Shown here piece after piece: positions 8,051 through 16,909 of a DNA stretch of 64,000 nucleotides (position 1 is the first letter of the stretch; the number at the start of each line of letters is the position of its first letter). The notes below the pieces were generated by a model that worked only from the letters and a program-made list of their open reading frames with translations, was not told where the DNA came from and made no database searches. A program made the position numbers and the translations under genes. The stretch comes from Phosphitispora fastidiosa. GTDB taxonomy: Bacteria > Bacillota > Thermincolia > Thermincolales > UBA2595. The DNA lies in contig NZ_JAHHUL010000001.1 of NCBI RefSeq assembly GCF_019008365.1, positions 124,001-188,000 of the forward strand. Reading direction: 5' to 3'.

Positions 8051-9142
8051 TTATTTTCTCCCCAATCTTTGCAAGGATTCAATCAAAAGCTTGTTCTCTT
8101 CCCTCTTTTTAACTGCTGTCCTGATATAGACAGGCCTCATATTCTTATAAGATGAGCAGTCCCTGACCAGGATACCCTGTTCACCCAGCATTTGGCATAC
8201 CTCAGCAGCCGAATACCCCGTTCCGGCCACATTAATCAGCATATAGTTGGCGCTCGGGGCAATTGGTCTTAGTCCAATTATATTATTAATCCGGTCATAA
8301 AGGAATGTTTTTTCCTCATTAACGAAAGAGACGGTATTAGAGATGTACTGTTCATCCTTTAATACCGCAGCACCCACAAGCTGGGCAAAACAATTCACAT
8401 TCCACGGGTCCCTGACTCTGTTTATCTTTGCGATAATATCCGGGCTGCCGATTCCCATCCCAAGGCGCAGTCCGGGAATGGCAAAAAACTTGGTCAGTGA
8501 ATAGAGCACAAAAAGGTTACTGTATTTGGTAACCAGGTCCATAACTGAGTAGTTTTCCCTATCGGCAACAAAGTCCATAAAGGCCTCATCTACAATCACC
8601 CATTTTCTGAGCCCGGCGGCCTTTTTTATCAATTCCTCCAGCTTATCCCGGGGAATCAGTCTCCCGGTCGGGTTATTGGGATTACAGATAAAGACTGCAT
8701 CCGTATCCTGCCACAGGCGGATAACATCCCCTGTGTCCAGGGAAAAGTCACTGCCTTCATCAAGACAGCAGTCTCTTACCTTACCCTTGTTGTTCCTGAC
8801 TGCAATCTCATATTCATTAAAGGTCGGGGCAGGAATCAAAGCCAGTTCGGGCCCGATTACTTTAGCCAGAAGATACAGTATTTCGACTGCGCCGTTACCG
8901 GCAACAATCATATTATCAGGCAGGCCGAGCCATTCAGACACAGCTCTGCGTAAAACCACAGCCTGAGGATCCGGATAATTTGTAACCACATCTATATTGT
9001 TAATAATTGCTTCAACAGCTTTGGAAGACATCCCGAATGGATTTATGTTGGCACTGAAATCAACGATACCGGCCTCATTTATCCCGTACCTTTCCGCAGC
9101 CTCCCGTAGGTTTCCTCCGTGTATATGTTCAATGGTTTCCAA
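8051..9142 (-). CDS. cobD: L-threonine-O-3-phosphate decarboxylase
   Basis: A fold-type I PLP enzyme of 363 residues that makes (R)-1-aminopropan-2-ol phosphate, the linker between corrin ring and lower ligand. Seen: the N-terminal HGGNLREAAERYG typical of CobD, FICNPNNPTGRL for PLP binding, and YSLTKFFAIPGLRLGMG with the Schiff-base Lys. The TTG start at 9142 lies inside the end of the pduX frame (64-base overlap) and is preceded by AGGTGA. Its substrate would come from the threonine kinase encoded directly upstream. Confidence 0.88.
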   Translation of the reverse strand: METIEHIHGGNLREAAERYGINEAGIVDFSANINPFGMSSKAVEAIINNIDVVTNYPDPQAVVLRRAVSEWLGLPDNMIVAGNGAVEILYLLAKVIGPELALIPAPTFNEYEIAVRNNKGKVRDCCLDEGSDFSLDTGDVIRLWQDTDAVFICNPNNPTGRLIPRDKLEELIKKAAGLRKWVIVDEAFMDFVADRENYSVMDLVTKYSNLFVLYSLTKFFAIPGLRLGMGIGSPDIIAKINRVRDPWNVNCFAQLVGAAVLKDEQYISNTVSFVNEEKTFLYDRINNIIGLRPIAPSANYMLINVAGTGYSAAEVCQMLGEQGILVRDCSSYKNMRPVYIRTAVKKREENKLLIESLQRLGRK

Positions 9143-10026
9143 AACTTATCACCTGCTCTCTCTTCTAAAACGTCAATCCCGCCGTTTATGATACGTGTCT
9201 TGCAAAAAACATCGAACCCTTCCGCACTGAACACCTCCCTGGCCCGAACTGCAAACCCGGTTCCGGCTTCAAACAGCACACCTATCACGGTGCCGCTGTG
9301 GGCTACATTGACACCCAGTCCGCCGGTCATCCTACAGATATCACAAATCCTATCCAGGTCCGGTTTGGGCAGCATATGCTGGTTTGCATAAGCGCTTTCA
9401 GTTGCAGCCTGGCCAATTAGCTGACAGTTCCCCACTGCCAGTCCCTTTTCGATTTTTGCCATAGCTAACGCTATTTTATTTTCTTTTGCTATATTCAGAA
9501 CATCCAGGTCCATTTTGGCATTAAAACCAACTGTGTCTACTGTCCCGCCAAGATCTATAATAAGAATCTCCATTTCCGGGGCCGGACCCAGGATCCTGGC
9601 GGCCCTGCCTCCAATATGGTCGAAAACTGTTATCCCGGGGAACATCAGCCCATCTGTCGGCTCTATTGACAGCGCAATCCCGGCTATATCCCAATCGGAA
9701 ATCTCCGTGTCCAGCCCTTTTGCCGCAGCGGCACAGGCAGCGGCAATGTCTGCAGTACTGCTGGCCATCCCTTTGCCGCAAGGAATCTGTGAAAACACGG
9801 TTATTTCCGCGCCATAGCCTGTTTTACCGAAAAACTGCAGGGTTCTTTCCACAGCCAGTTTTACTTTGGGCAGGTTGTCGGTAACTACTATATTTCCTGT
9901 TTTATTTAACTGTACCGTAACAACTGAATAGAGGTCAACCGGACAAGTTACCAGTAAATTGGTCCCATCAAGTTTCCCCTGGACCAGTTCACCACAAGTT
10001 CCCGGCGCCCGTGCAATTCCCAGCAT
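9079..10026 (-). CDS. pduX: L-threonine kinase, GHMP family (PduX type)
   Basis: Predicted to phosphorylate L-threonine to L-threonine-O-3-phosphate for CobD. The 315-residue GHMP kinase shows the N-terminal APGTCGELVQG stretch typical of PduX, the ATP-binding motif IPCGKGMASSTAD (81-93) and a C-terminal GVNVAHSGTVIGVLF segment that corresponds to GHMP motif 3. It overlaps cobD by 64 bases and follows cobS by 22 bases. Position between cobS and cobD supports the pathway assignment over homoserine or mevalonate kinases. Confidence 0.85.
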   Translation of the reverse strand: MLGIARAPGTCGELVQGKLDGTNLLVTCPVDLYSVVTVQLNKTGNIVVTDNLPKVKLAVERTLQFFGKTGYGAEITVFSQIPCGKGMASSTADIAAACAAAAKGLDTEISDWDIAGIALSIEPTDGLMFPGITVFDHIGGRAARILGPAPEMEILIIDLGGTVDTVGFNAKMDLDVLNIAKENKIALAMAKIEKGLAVGNCQLIGQAATESAYANQHMLPKPDLDRICDICRMTGGLGVNVAHSGTVIGVLFEAGTGFAVRAREVFSAEGFDVFCKTRIINGGIDVLEERAGDKFWKPLNIYTEETYGRLRKGTG

Positions 10027-10048
10027 ATTGCATTACCTGCCTTTAAGC

Positions 10049-10798
10049 TTAATAAAAAACACGAGTGGTATAAGCCAGATAGACGGCCATTAAGCCGGCG
10101 GCTTCCATGAGTTCCGCCGTTGCTCCATAGATGTCTCCGGTAAGACCGCCAAGGGTCCTGTTGACCCACCTGGCAAAAAAATGATTTAACGGTATCAGGG
10201 CTAAAAACACCAAAACTTCTGTTCTCATGGCACCTAGCAGAACTACTGCGGTAATTACTGATGCGGTTAAAAACTCCTTTTTCCCGGTGTGGTCTGAGTA
10301 TGGATTCCCCAAGCCCGCCTGTCTGAGATACGGAAAATATCTTATGGAATAAACCATACACCAGCGGGCAAACACAGGTACCGCAAACAGCCACCCGGTT
10401 TTCCCCAGGTTCAGCAGCTCAACCATGAAACCCAGCTTTATCAGAAAAAGGCATGCCAGCCCAACAACCCCAAACGAGCCGACCCGGCTGTCCTTCATTA
10501 TTTCCAATTTACGTTCAAGGCTTCTCCCACTGAATAACCCGTCAATGGTGTCCATAAAACCGTCGAGATGAAGTCCGCCGCTGACTACCACCCCGATGAG
10601 AATCAGAAGAGCTGCCACTATCAGGGGGGTAAACAGCTTTAAACCCAGAAATGCCGTAAGATACAAAAATACCCCGATGATAAGGCCTGCTGCCGGAAAG
10701 AACGACGAACCCTCCCCGCATTTCCGGTAATCCCATTCGGGGTCTGCAATATGTATCCGGGTTAAAAACTGAAGTGCAAATACAAAACTAGACCACAT
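10049..10798 (-). CDS. cobS: Adenosylcobinamide-GDP ribazoletransferase (cobalamin synthase)
   Basis: Integral membrane enzyme joining AdoCbi-GDP with alpha-ribazole (or its phosphate). The 249-residue sequence has the family features: the LQFLTRI N terminus, GGLHLDGFMDTIDGLFSGRSLERKLEIMKDS with Asp-rich metal-binding residues (near 75-100), and several hydrophobic helices. AAGGGAG precedes the ATG. It lies between cobO and pduX in the riboswitch-led operon. Confidence 0.9.
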   Translation of the reverse strand: MWSSFVFALQFLTRIHIADPEWDYRKCGEGSSFFPAAGLIIGVFLYLTAFLGLKLFTPLIVAALLILIGVVVSGGLHLDGFMDTIDGLFSGRSLERKLEIMKDSRVGSFGVVGLACLFLIKLGFMVELLNLGKTGWLFAVPVFARWCMVYSIRYFPYLRQAGLGNPYSDHTGKKEFLTASVITAVVLLGAMRTEVLVFLALIPLNHFFARWVNRTLGGLTGDIYGATAELMEAAGLMAVYLAYTTRVFY

Positions 10799-10815
10799 GT
10801 TTGTCTCCCTTTTTC

Positions 10816-11409
10816 TTAATATTCAATACCGCGCCTGCTCCCGACACCTTTTTTGTAGGGGTGTTTAAGCTCTGTCATTTCAGTTACCAGATCTGCAAGT
10901 TCCGTAATTTGCTCTGGAATCGCCCTGCCTGTGAGAATCAGTTCAATATTAGCCGGTTTATTCTTGATCAGCTTGACTACCTGGTCGGCTGTAACCAGAT
11001 TATAGCGTATTGCATTTCCAATTTCATCCAATATCAACATATCACATCTGCCTTCAGACAGGTATTCCAGAGCTTCTTCATAACCTAGGCGCGCATGTTC
11101 AAAGTCGTCCTCATCAGGTCCGCGGTCCTTCAGAAAGCAGTCCCCGCACCCGGTACACTTCTTATATCCCTGTTTGATCAAAACACCGATGCGGCAGCCT
11201 CTGCCAAACTGGCTGATGGAAAACTGGGGCGCCAATCGATGGGCGAGGGCCAGCTCGCCTGCATAGCAGCGGCCCTTGGTAAACTGGATCATGTGGACCC
11301 GGAACCCGTGCCCCACAGCTCTGGCGGCCAATCCCAATGAAGCAGTTGTTTTACCTTTGCCGTTTCCTGTATAAACCTGCACCAGTCCGAATTCTTTTTC
11401 AATTTTCAT
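10816..11409 (-). CDS. cobO: Cob(I)yrinic acid a,c-diamide adenosyltransferase (CobA/CobO type) with a cysteine insert
   Basis: Transfers adenosyl from ATP to the Co(I) corrinoid. The P-loop GNGKGKTT (15-22), HMIQFTKG and LILDEIGNAI identify the CobA/CobO/BtuR family; length (197) is normal. Unusual is an insert at about 71-97 bearing Cys72, Cys85, Cys88 and Cys91 in a C-x12-C-x2-C-x2-C arrangement, suited to a metal or Fe-S site. Such a site might hold or reduce the corrinoid, but that is inference. It overlaps the cbiA stop by 11 bases. Confidence 0.88.
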   Translation of the reverse strand: MKIEKEFGLVQVYTGNGKGKTTASLGLAARAVGHGFRVHMIQFTKGRCYAGELALAHRLAPQFSISQFGRGCRIGVLIKQGYKKCTGCGDCFLKDRGPDEDDFEHARLGYEEALEYLSEGRCDMLILDEIGNAIRYNLVTADQVVKLIKNKPANIELILTGRAIPEQITELADLVTEMTELKHPYKKGVGSRRGIEY

Positions 11410-12832
11410 CTGAACACTTCCTTAAACGGTTCTTTTTAAAATTATTACAGTTTTGCACAAACCGTTCTGCTAACTCCGGGTCGGATGCAAAATGATGGTG
11501 CACATAAGAAGCAAGGATATTTCCGTCAACATATCCGTCAAGGACGGGTTCCCGGTATCGGTTTCGCTGCAACCTGTATGCATATTTAAAATATGAATTT
11601 TTGCTTGGCTCTATTCTTGAATAATGAAATTCATGGCCCCTGGCTTTTTTGCCCTTGGGGGCAAGAATGTTGTCTGATAACGATTCAGCCTCTACATAAC
11701 CCATGCCGACAAGCTTCTTTTCCATGATGCAGGAACCGGGAACAAGACCTGCCATCTGGTATCCGTTTCCGTCAAAATCCACAATCTCCCGGGAAAGGTA
11801 CATCAGGCCCCCGCATTCTGCAAATACCGGCATCCCCTGCGTCCCGGCCAGCTTGATTTCCTTCATCAGGGGACTGTTCTGTGACAGTTCCTGGATGAAT
11901 ATTTCCGGGAAACCGCCGCCAATATACATACCGTCTATTTCTCCGGGCAGCGCCTGGTCATGAAGCGGGCTGAAGGGCACCAGCTCGGCGCCTTTTGACT
12001 CCAGCGCTTCCAGGCTGTCCTGATAGTAAAAGGAAAAGGCTTCATCCAAAGCAATCCCAATCCTGACGTTTTGCCGGCCATGGTCTATTCCTGAACTTAA
12101 AGCCCCGATGTAGTATGCTGCGGTTTCATCGGGGATTTCAGCAGCATTCCGGGCAATGTTTACCAGCCTTTCGGTATCAATACCTTCGATTATCTGACCT
12201 GCAAGTGATTTTACCATTTTAGGGAGATCTCCTCCCTCAACAGTGGGAACCAACCCCAGATGCCGTGAGGGCAGCTCCAGCCCGGCATTTTTCTTCACAT
12301 GTCCCACTACGGGAATACTGCAGTACGTCTCTATGGCCTCGGTTACCAGTTTGAGATGCCGCTCACTGCCAATCCGGTTGAGGATAACACCGGCGATTTT
12401 CAGGTCCGGATCAAAGTTCTGAAATCCGGCTACAAGGGCGGCTGCACTTCGGGCCATTGACCTGACGTCAACAATCAGGACAACCGGACAATCAATCAGT
12501 TTGGCAATATGTGCCGAACTCCCCAAGTCAACAGTCCCTGAAGATCCGTCAAAAACACCCATGACACCTTCCACCACTGCAATGTCTGCCTTGGGGGCAG
12601 ACTTCAAAAATACTTTTTTCACAGTATCCTCGTCAAGAATCCAGGCATCCAGGTTCCGGCTCTTGTTTCCCGTGGCCATGGTGTGATATGTCGGGTCAAT
12701 GTAGTCAGGTCCTACCTTATAGGGCTGGACATTAAACCCGGCTTCTGCCAATGCAGCCATAATACCTGTTGTTATAGTTGTTTTTCCCACTCCGCTGTGG
12801 GTCCCGGCTATCATAAACCTCGGTATTTTCAT
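11399..12832 (-). CDS. cbiA: Cobyrinic acid a,c-diamide synthase
   Basis: ATP- and glutamine-dependent amidation of the a and c side chains of cobyrinate. A dethiobiotin-synthase-like P-loop GTHSGVGKTT (10-19) starts the protein; the class I glutamine amidotransferase half carries VFAECGGLMYLS with the nucleophilic Cys, and a C-terminal HEFHYS/YVHHHF pair supplies the His. The 477-residue length is normal for CbiA/CobB. AAGGATGG precedes the ATG. Needed even when corrinoid is salvaged from early precursors. Confidence 0.92.
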   Translation of the reverse strand: MKIPRFMIAGTHSGVGKTTITTGIMAALAEAGFNVQPYKVGPDYIDPTYHTMATGNKSRNLDAWILDEDTVKKVFLKSAPKADIAVVEGVMGVFDGSSGTVDLGSSAHIAKLIDCPVVLIVDVRSMARSAAALVAGFQNFDPDLKIAGVILNRIGSERHLKLVTEAIETYCSIPVVGHVKKNAGLELPSRHLGLVPTVEGGDLPKMVKSLAGQIIEGIDTERLVNIARNAAEIPDETAAYYIGALSSGIDHGRQNVRIGIALDEAFSFYYQDSLEALESKGAELVPFSPLHDQALPGEIDGMYIGGGFPEIFIQELSQNSPLMKEIKLAGTQGMPVFAECGGLMYLSREIVDFDGNGYQMAGLVPGSCIMEKKLVGMGYVEAESLSDNILAPKGKKARGHEFHYSRIEPSKNSYFKYAYRLQRNRYREPVLDGYVDGNILASYVHHHFASDPELAERFVQNCNNFKKNRLRKCSDEN

Positions 12833-12877
12833 GTATTTTCCATCCTTAAGGTTATTTTAATCCGGCTCTGTCAGTTA

Positions 12878-13840
12878 TTATAATCCGGCAGTCAGCCACT
12901 GCACTGCATAAACGGCAAGGCTGCCGGTTAGTACTGTAATCAGAGAAGTAAGATGCATTATTTTTACTGTATCCAGAATATGGGTCTTCCCCAGACCTAT
13001 TTCCGGGTCTCCCATGTATGCCCGGAAAGACTCAATCCCCCCGTAATAGTTGACCCCGCCCAGGCGAATACCTAACGCCCCGGCTACAGCGGCTTCAGGG
13101 ATACCGCTATTTGGGCTCGGGTGACCCGAGGAGTCCCTGGCAATGACCCTGAGGGCTTTATTTACCGGCTTTCCGGTTAATAGAAAGGCCATTATAAGAA
13201 ATATCCCGGTCAGCCTTGCAGGGATATAATTGCAGAGGTCGTCAAACCTGGCTGAGGCCCACCCGAGTTCCTTGTATTTATCATTTTTATACCCTACCAT
13301 GGAGTCAAGGGTATTAACCGCCTTATAGGCCATTGCCAACGGAGCTCCGCCAATAAATCCGTAAAACAGCGGTGCAATAATGCCATCAACAATGTTTTCA
13401 GCAACGGTCTCCACAGTTGCGCGGGAAATTTCGCCTTCATCAAGATTCTGGGTATCGCGGCCGACAATCCAGCCAACCTTTTTTCGCGCCTCAGACAAAT
13501 TGCCTGTTTTAAGCAGTGTGTATATTTCCATAGCGGCGCTGCCCAGCCCTTTTACCGCAATGGTTGTGCTCAGGAACCAGATACTGGTGAACAGACCCAG
13601 CCAGTGGTTTATGATATAGGCTCCGGCAATAATTCCCCACATTATCAGGTATGTTGCCAGCACTGTAATGGCAGTAAGCAGCATACCCGATACTTTCAGG
13701 CCGACCACGGGGGCTGCCCATCTCCGGAGCTGTCTCTCCAGGGCATCTATCATTTTTCCGATCAGCACCACCGGGTGCGGAATCTGCCTGGGGTCGCCTA
13801 TTATCAGGTCAACCACATAGGCGGCTGCTATTTGTATCAT
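12878..13840 (-). CDS. cbiB: Adenosylcobinamide-phosphate synthase (membrane)
   Basis: Attaches aminopropanol phosphate to adenosylcobyric acid at the membrane. Family features in 320 residues: DLIIGDPRQIPHPVVLIG near the N terminus, RDTQNLDEGEISRATVETVAENIVDG in the middle with the conserved acidic cluster, and DSSGHPSPNSGIPEAAVAGALG. Multiple hydrophobic helices. AAGGAGCGG precedes the ATG, one base after the cobQ stop. Confidence 0.92.
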   Translation of the reverse strand: MIQIAAAYVVDLIIGDPRQIPHPVVLIGKMIDALERQLRRWAAPVVGLKVSGMLLTAITVLATYLIMWGIIAGAYIINHWLGLFTSIWFLSTTIAVKGLGSAAMEIYTLLKTGNLSEARKKVGWIVGRDTQNLDEGEISRATVETVAENIVDGIIAPLFYGFIGGAPLAMAYKAVNTLDSMVGYKNDKYKELGWASARFDDLCNYIPARLTGIFLIMAFLLTGKPVNKALRVIARDSSGHPSPNSGIPEAAVAGALGIRLGGVNYYGGIESFRAYMGDPEIGLGKTHILDTVKIMHLTSLITVLTGSLAVYAVQWLTAGL

Positions 13841-13841
13841 C

Positions 13842-15416
13842 TTAGACCGCTCCTTGCTCCTGCTGGCCTGATTTATCGTTTAATCCCATAATTTCATATA
13901 CCTTATCCATATCCATACTGCCCCTGACCACCTCAGCCAGCTTATTAAAGTCCTTTTCACGCTGCTGGTAAACTGTCATTATTTCGCTGGCTTCCAGCGG
14001 CTCCCAGCCCTTCTGCTTTCTGAGCAGGTCAAGGATGTGTCTGCGGAAGGAATCATTATCAAATATCCCATGGATATATGTTCCGAAAACCATGCCATCT
14101 GAGCGGATTGCTCCATCAAGGATATCGACTTCCCTGGTAGACCTTTCAAATATCCGGAATGCAGGTATCACACCTTCTCCAATCTCGGAACGTCCCATGT
14201 GGATTTCGTACCCGGTTACCTCCTGTCCCTGCATCCCATCAAAAAAGAGACCTTTTCCTACAATCTTCGCATGAACCTGAGTGGTGATCTTATCAGGATC
14301 AAAAGTTGTTATCATATTTAACAGCCCCAGACCCTTCATGCTGTCAATATCTGACTCAGTGTGCAGCGGGTCATGAAGCTCAGTACCCAGTATCTGGAAC
14401 CCTCCACAAACGCCCACAATGGGTATCCCTCTCTTTTCCTGGGCAATAATCTGAGCAAACAATCCGGATTTTTGAAGGAACGCCAGGTCGTGGATGGTAT
14501 TCTTACTGCCCGGAATGATAACCATATCAGGATTGCCCAGCTTATTACCATTTGACACATACCTGAGCTGTACATCAGGCTCATCCGCCAGGCAGTCAAA
14601 ATCAGTAAAATTGGAAATATGGGGCAGGTTAATCACAACTATATCCAGCTTGTTCTCAAGGACTCTGTCCGCTTCCTTAATGGTGTCCTCCGGAATTGTG
14701 TCTTCCTCCTGAACTTTGAAGCCCTGGAAATACGGAATAATTCCCACTACCGGAATCCCTGTTTTTTGCTCCAGGAACTCCACTGCAGGGTAAAACAGTT
14801 TGACATCACCACGGAACTTGTTTATTACCACCCCTTTTACCCGGGCCCTGTCGTCAGGGTCAAGGAGTTCAAGAGTGCCTACAACCGCAGCCAGGGCGCC
14901 CCCCTTGTCTATGTCAGCCACCAGCAGTACAGGACAGTCAGCCATTCTGGCAATCCTCATATTCACGATTTCTGTTGCCTGTAGGTTGACTTCAGCCGGA
15001 CTGCCTGCACCCTCAATGACAATAATGTCAAATTCTGATCTAAGTTTGTTGAGGGAATTCTCAACCACATCAAGTGCCGTCATATTATACCTTTCATGAT
15101 ACTCCTTGGCAGAAAGGTTTCCCACCGGCCTGCCAAGGACAATGACCTGGGATGTAGCCTGACCGGTCGGCTTTAGCAGGACCGGGTTCATGACCACATC
15201 CGGGGCCAGACCGCAGGCTTCAGCCTGAACTACCTGAGCTCTGCCCATCTCGCCTCCGTCTTTGGTCACATATGAATTGAGGGCCATATTCTGTGATTTA
15301 AAAGGCGCCACCTTGTATCCGTCCTGCAGAAAAATTCTTCCCAAGGCTGCCACTAAAACACTTTTACCAACATGTGAGCCAGTCCCCTGAAACATGATAC
15401 ATTTAGAATTCATCAT
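13842..15416 (-). CDS. cobQ: Cobyric acid synthase
   Basis: Amidates the b, d, e and g carboxylates of adenosylcobyrinate diamide. The 524-residue chain has an N-terminal P-loop variant GTGSHVGKS (11-19), LLVADIDKGGALAA, and a C-terminal glutaminase domain with GVCGGFQILG (nucleophile Cys) and GTYIHGIFDN. Length and order are normal for CobQ/CbiP. Its start overlaps the end of cobU by 14 bases. Confidence 0.93.
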   Translation of the reverse strand: MMNSKCIMFQGTGSHVGKSVLVAALGRIFLQDGYKVAPFKSQNMALNSYVTKDGGEMGRAQVVQAEACGLAPDVVMNPVLLKPTGQATSQVIVLGRPVGNLSAKEYHERYNMTALDVVENSLNKLRSEFDIIVIEGAGSPAEVNLQATEIVNMRIARMADCPVLLVADIDKGGALAAVVGTLELLDPDDRARVKGVVINKFRGDVKLFYPAVEFLEQKTGIPVVGIIPYFQGFKVQEEDTIPEDTIKEADRVLENKLDIVVINLPHISNFTDFDCLADEPDVQLRYVSNGNKLGNPDMVIIPGSKNTIHDLAFLQKSGLFAQIIAQEKRGIPIVGVCGGFQILGTELHDPLHTESDIDSMKGLGLLNMITTFDPDKITTQVHAKIVGKGLFFDGMQGQEVTGYEIHMGRSEIGEGVIPAFRIFERSTREVDILDGAIRSDGMVFGTYIHGIFDNDSFRRHILDLLRKQKGWEPLEASEIMTVYQQREKDFNKLAEVVRGSMDMDKVYEIMGLNDKSGQQEQGAV

Positions 15417-15984
15417 TTACTGCTGCCCCTTCCTTTTTCAGATCAATGGGATGTCCGGCAACTACCAGGTATGCCTTATCAGCTTCCGCGGCAATAATCT
15501 GATTGGCTTTTCCCACCAGTTCCTGATACTGCCTGCCGAGAAAATTATCTGAAACCAGTGTCATGCCCACCTCATTGGAGACAATGACAACATGGGCCTC
15601 AGTTTCTGCGGCTGCCTTGGCAAGAAAACCTATTTCCCGGAGAATCTCCGTTTGAAACTCTTTTTTAAAATCCCCACCGGTTTCCTGTTCCTTTTTAAAC
15701 ATCAGGTTACTCAAAAGCAGAGTCAGGCAGTCTAGCAAAATAACATCAGAACCATGGTTTTTTTCCCTGATAATTTCCGTCACCCGGTATGGTTCTTCAA
15801 TCGTTTGCCAGATGTCAGGCCTTCTTTCCCGGTGGAGCCTGATGCGATGCCGCATTTCCTCATCCAGCGCCTGTGCTGTGGCGATATATGTAACTCTATG
15901 ACCAAGTTTAGAGGTTAGCAGCTCGGCAAATTCACTTTTCCCGCTTCTGATACCTCCGGTAACAAAAATCAGTTTTCCTCTCAT
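15403..15984 (-). CDS. cobU: Adenosylcobinamide kinase / adenosylcobinamide-phosphate guanylyltransferase
   Basis: Bifunctional enzyme that phosphorylates adenosylcobinamide and adds GMP. P-loop GGIRSGKS (10-17), the RIRLHRERRP segment with the guanylated His, and SNEVGMTLVSDN are all present in 193 residues. The ATG at 15984 has GGAG eight bases upstream; GTG at 15993 is the longer alternative. It is the first gene after the cobalamin riboswitch. Confidence 0.92.
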   Translation of the reverse strand: MRGKLIFVTGGIRSGKSEFAELLTSKLGHRVTYIATAQALDEEMRHRIRLHRERRPDIWQTIEEPYRVTEIIREKNHGSDVILLDCLTLLLSNLMFKKEQETGGDFKKEFQTEILREIGFLAKAAAETEAHVVIVSNEVGMTLVSDNFLGRQYQELVGKANQIIAAEADKAYLVVAGHPIDLKKEGAAVNDEF

Positions 15985-16035
15985 TAAGCACACTCCATAA
16001 GTATGTATTTGCCGGGATAGTATTATGTGTCATGA

Positions 16036-16065
16036 CAAAACAAAATCCCCAGTCAACGACTGAGG
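16036..16065 (-). terminator. Riboswitch-linked terminator before cobU
   Basis: On the minus strand CCTCAGTC-gtt-GACTGGGG forms a stem followed by a T-rich tract (ATTTTGTTTTG). It lies between the aptamer and cobU. The bases just upstream can alternatively pair (AACCAT near 16070 with ATGGTT near 16105), which would compete with the terminator stem. Confidence 0.75.
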
Positions 16066-16124
16066 ACATGGTTATCAAGGCATAAAACCCCTGTGAAACA
16101 ACCATAATCCTTTCTCTCGAAGGA

Positions 16125-16270
16125 CTGTATGGTCACTTCCAGGCTGGTATCCTGGCTCCCGGATAAACATGCCGCTTACGCCTTCCCCTTCAAACGAGTG
16201 GCATCATGTAAGGGCACTCCCCGGTTACAGTGGCGGAGACCGCTCAGGCTTAACCTGATTCCCATTTTAA
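16125..16270 (-). promoter_or_regulatory. Cobalamin (adenosylcobalamin) riboswitch
   Basis: The minus strand carries the full set of conserved blocks in order: GGGAATCAGG, GAGCGGTCTCCGCCACTGTA, a GGAG/ATGCCACT pair, GGGGAAGGCG and the B12 box AGCCAGGATACCAGCC (16157-16142). It lies in the leader of the nine-gene cobalamin operon and is followed by a terminator, so bound cobalamin most likely ends transcription. Confidence 0.95.
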
Positions 16271-16309
16271 AAAAAACCCAGAAGTTACAAATATTTTTTT
16301 GTGATTTCA

Positions 16310-16338
16310 ATTATATCATAGTTTTTCAGACTTGTCTG
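16310..16338 (-). promoter_or_regulatory. Extended -10 promoter of the cobalamin operon
   Basis: TGATATAAT (extended -10; TATAAT at 16315-16310) with a weak -35 CAGACA (16338-16333) at 17-base spacing lies directly upstream of the riboswitch aptamer. Confidence 0.65.
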
Positions 16339-16441
16339 CAAATATTAAACATAAAATCCTATTCAATAATGAAATACTAGTATTAGCTGATATTTAAAAC
16401 AAATTCAATTACCGTTTGGTGTACTATTGGAGGTAATAATA

Positions 16442-16909
16442 TTGCTTTCCTGGAAAAAAGGCGCCCTAATCATTTCAGTGACGATTATTTTGCTTTATGC
16501 TGCGTTCATGGCAGGCTATTACGCTACATCCTTTCCTTCCTTCTGCGGTACCTGCCATGATGTAAAGCCGTATCTGGTGTCATGGCGGCAGTCTGCTCAC
16601 AAGGACATTAATTGCCTTTACTGTCACGAACCAATGGGGTTCCTGGGTAAGCTCCATTCAAAATCCCGGGGCCTTAACTATCTCTATCAAGAATTAACCG
16701 GTCAGCACACAATTATTATAGAAGGACAGATTTTTGAACAAAACTGTGTTGCCTGCCACCTGGGGGATTATCATAATTACCCTGATACTGTAAGGCTTGA
16801 TGCCAAACACTACCAATGGCTCAAGAGTGACCGCAAATGCCTGGAATGCCATAGGGCAGCAGGACACGGGGCCAATTTATTCACAGCAGAAAAGTTTAAC
16901 CGGGATTAA
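16442..16909 (+). CDS. NapC/NirT-type membrane tetrahaem cytochrome c
   Basis: A 155-residue membrane-anchored cytochrome of the NapC/NrfH kind, which passes electrons from menaquinol to extracytoplasmic partners. One N-terminal helix (7-28) precedes four haem motifs: CGTCH (35-39), CLYCH (58-62), CVACH (102-106) and CLECH (133-137). TTG at 16442 is chosen as start because GGAGG at 16429-16433 is well spaced; the longer TTG at 16427 would overlap that site. No partner reductase is adjacent. Its 3' end overlaps the convergent DUF3842 gene by 14 bases. Confidence 0.88.
   Translation: MLSWKKGALIISVTIILLYAAFMAGYYATSFPSFCGTCHDVKPYLVSWRQSAHKDINCLYCHEPMGFLGKLHSKSRGLNYLYQELTGQHTIIIEGQIFEQNCVACHLGDYHNYPDTVRLDAKHYQWLKSDRKCLECHRAAGHGANLFTAEKFNRD

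Noticed and set aside
16129..16380. 83-codon plus-strand ORF
   Set aside because: It lies over the cobalamin riboswitch and promoter, with no ribosome site or family likeness.
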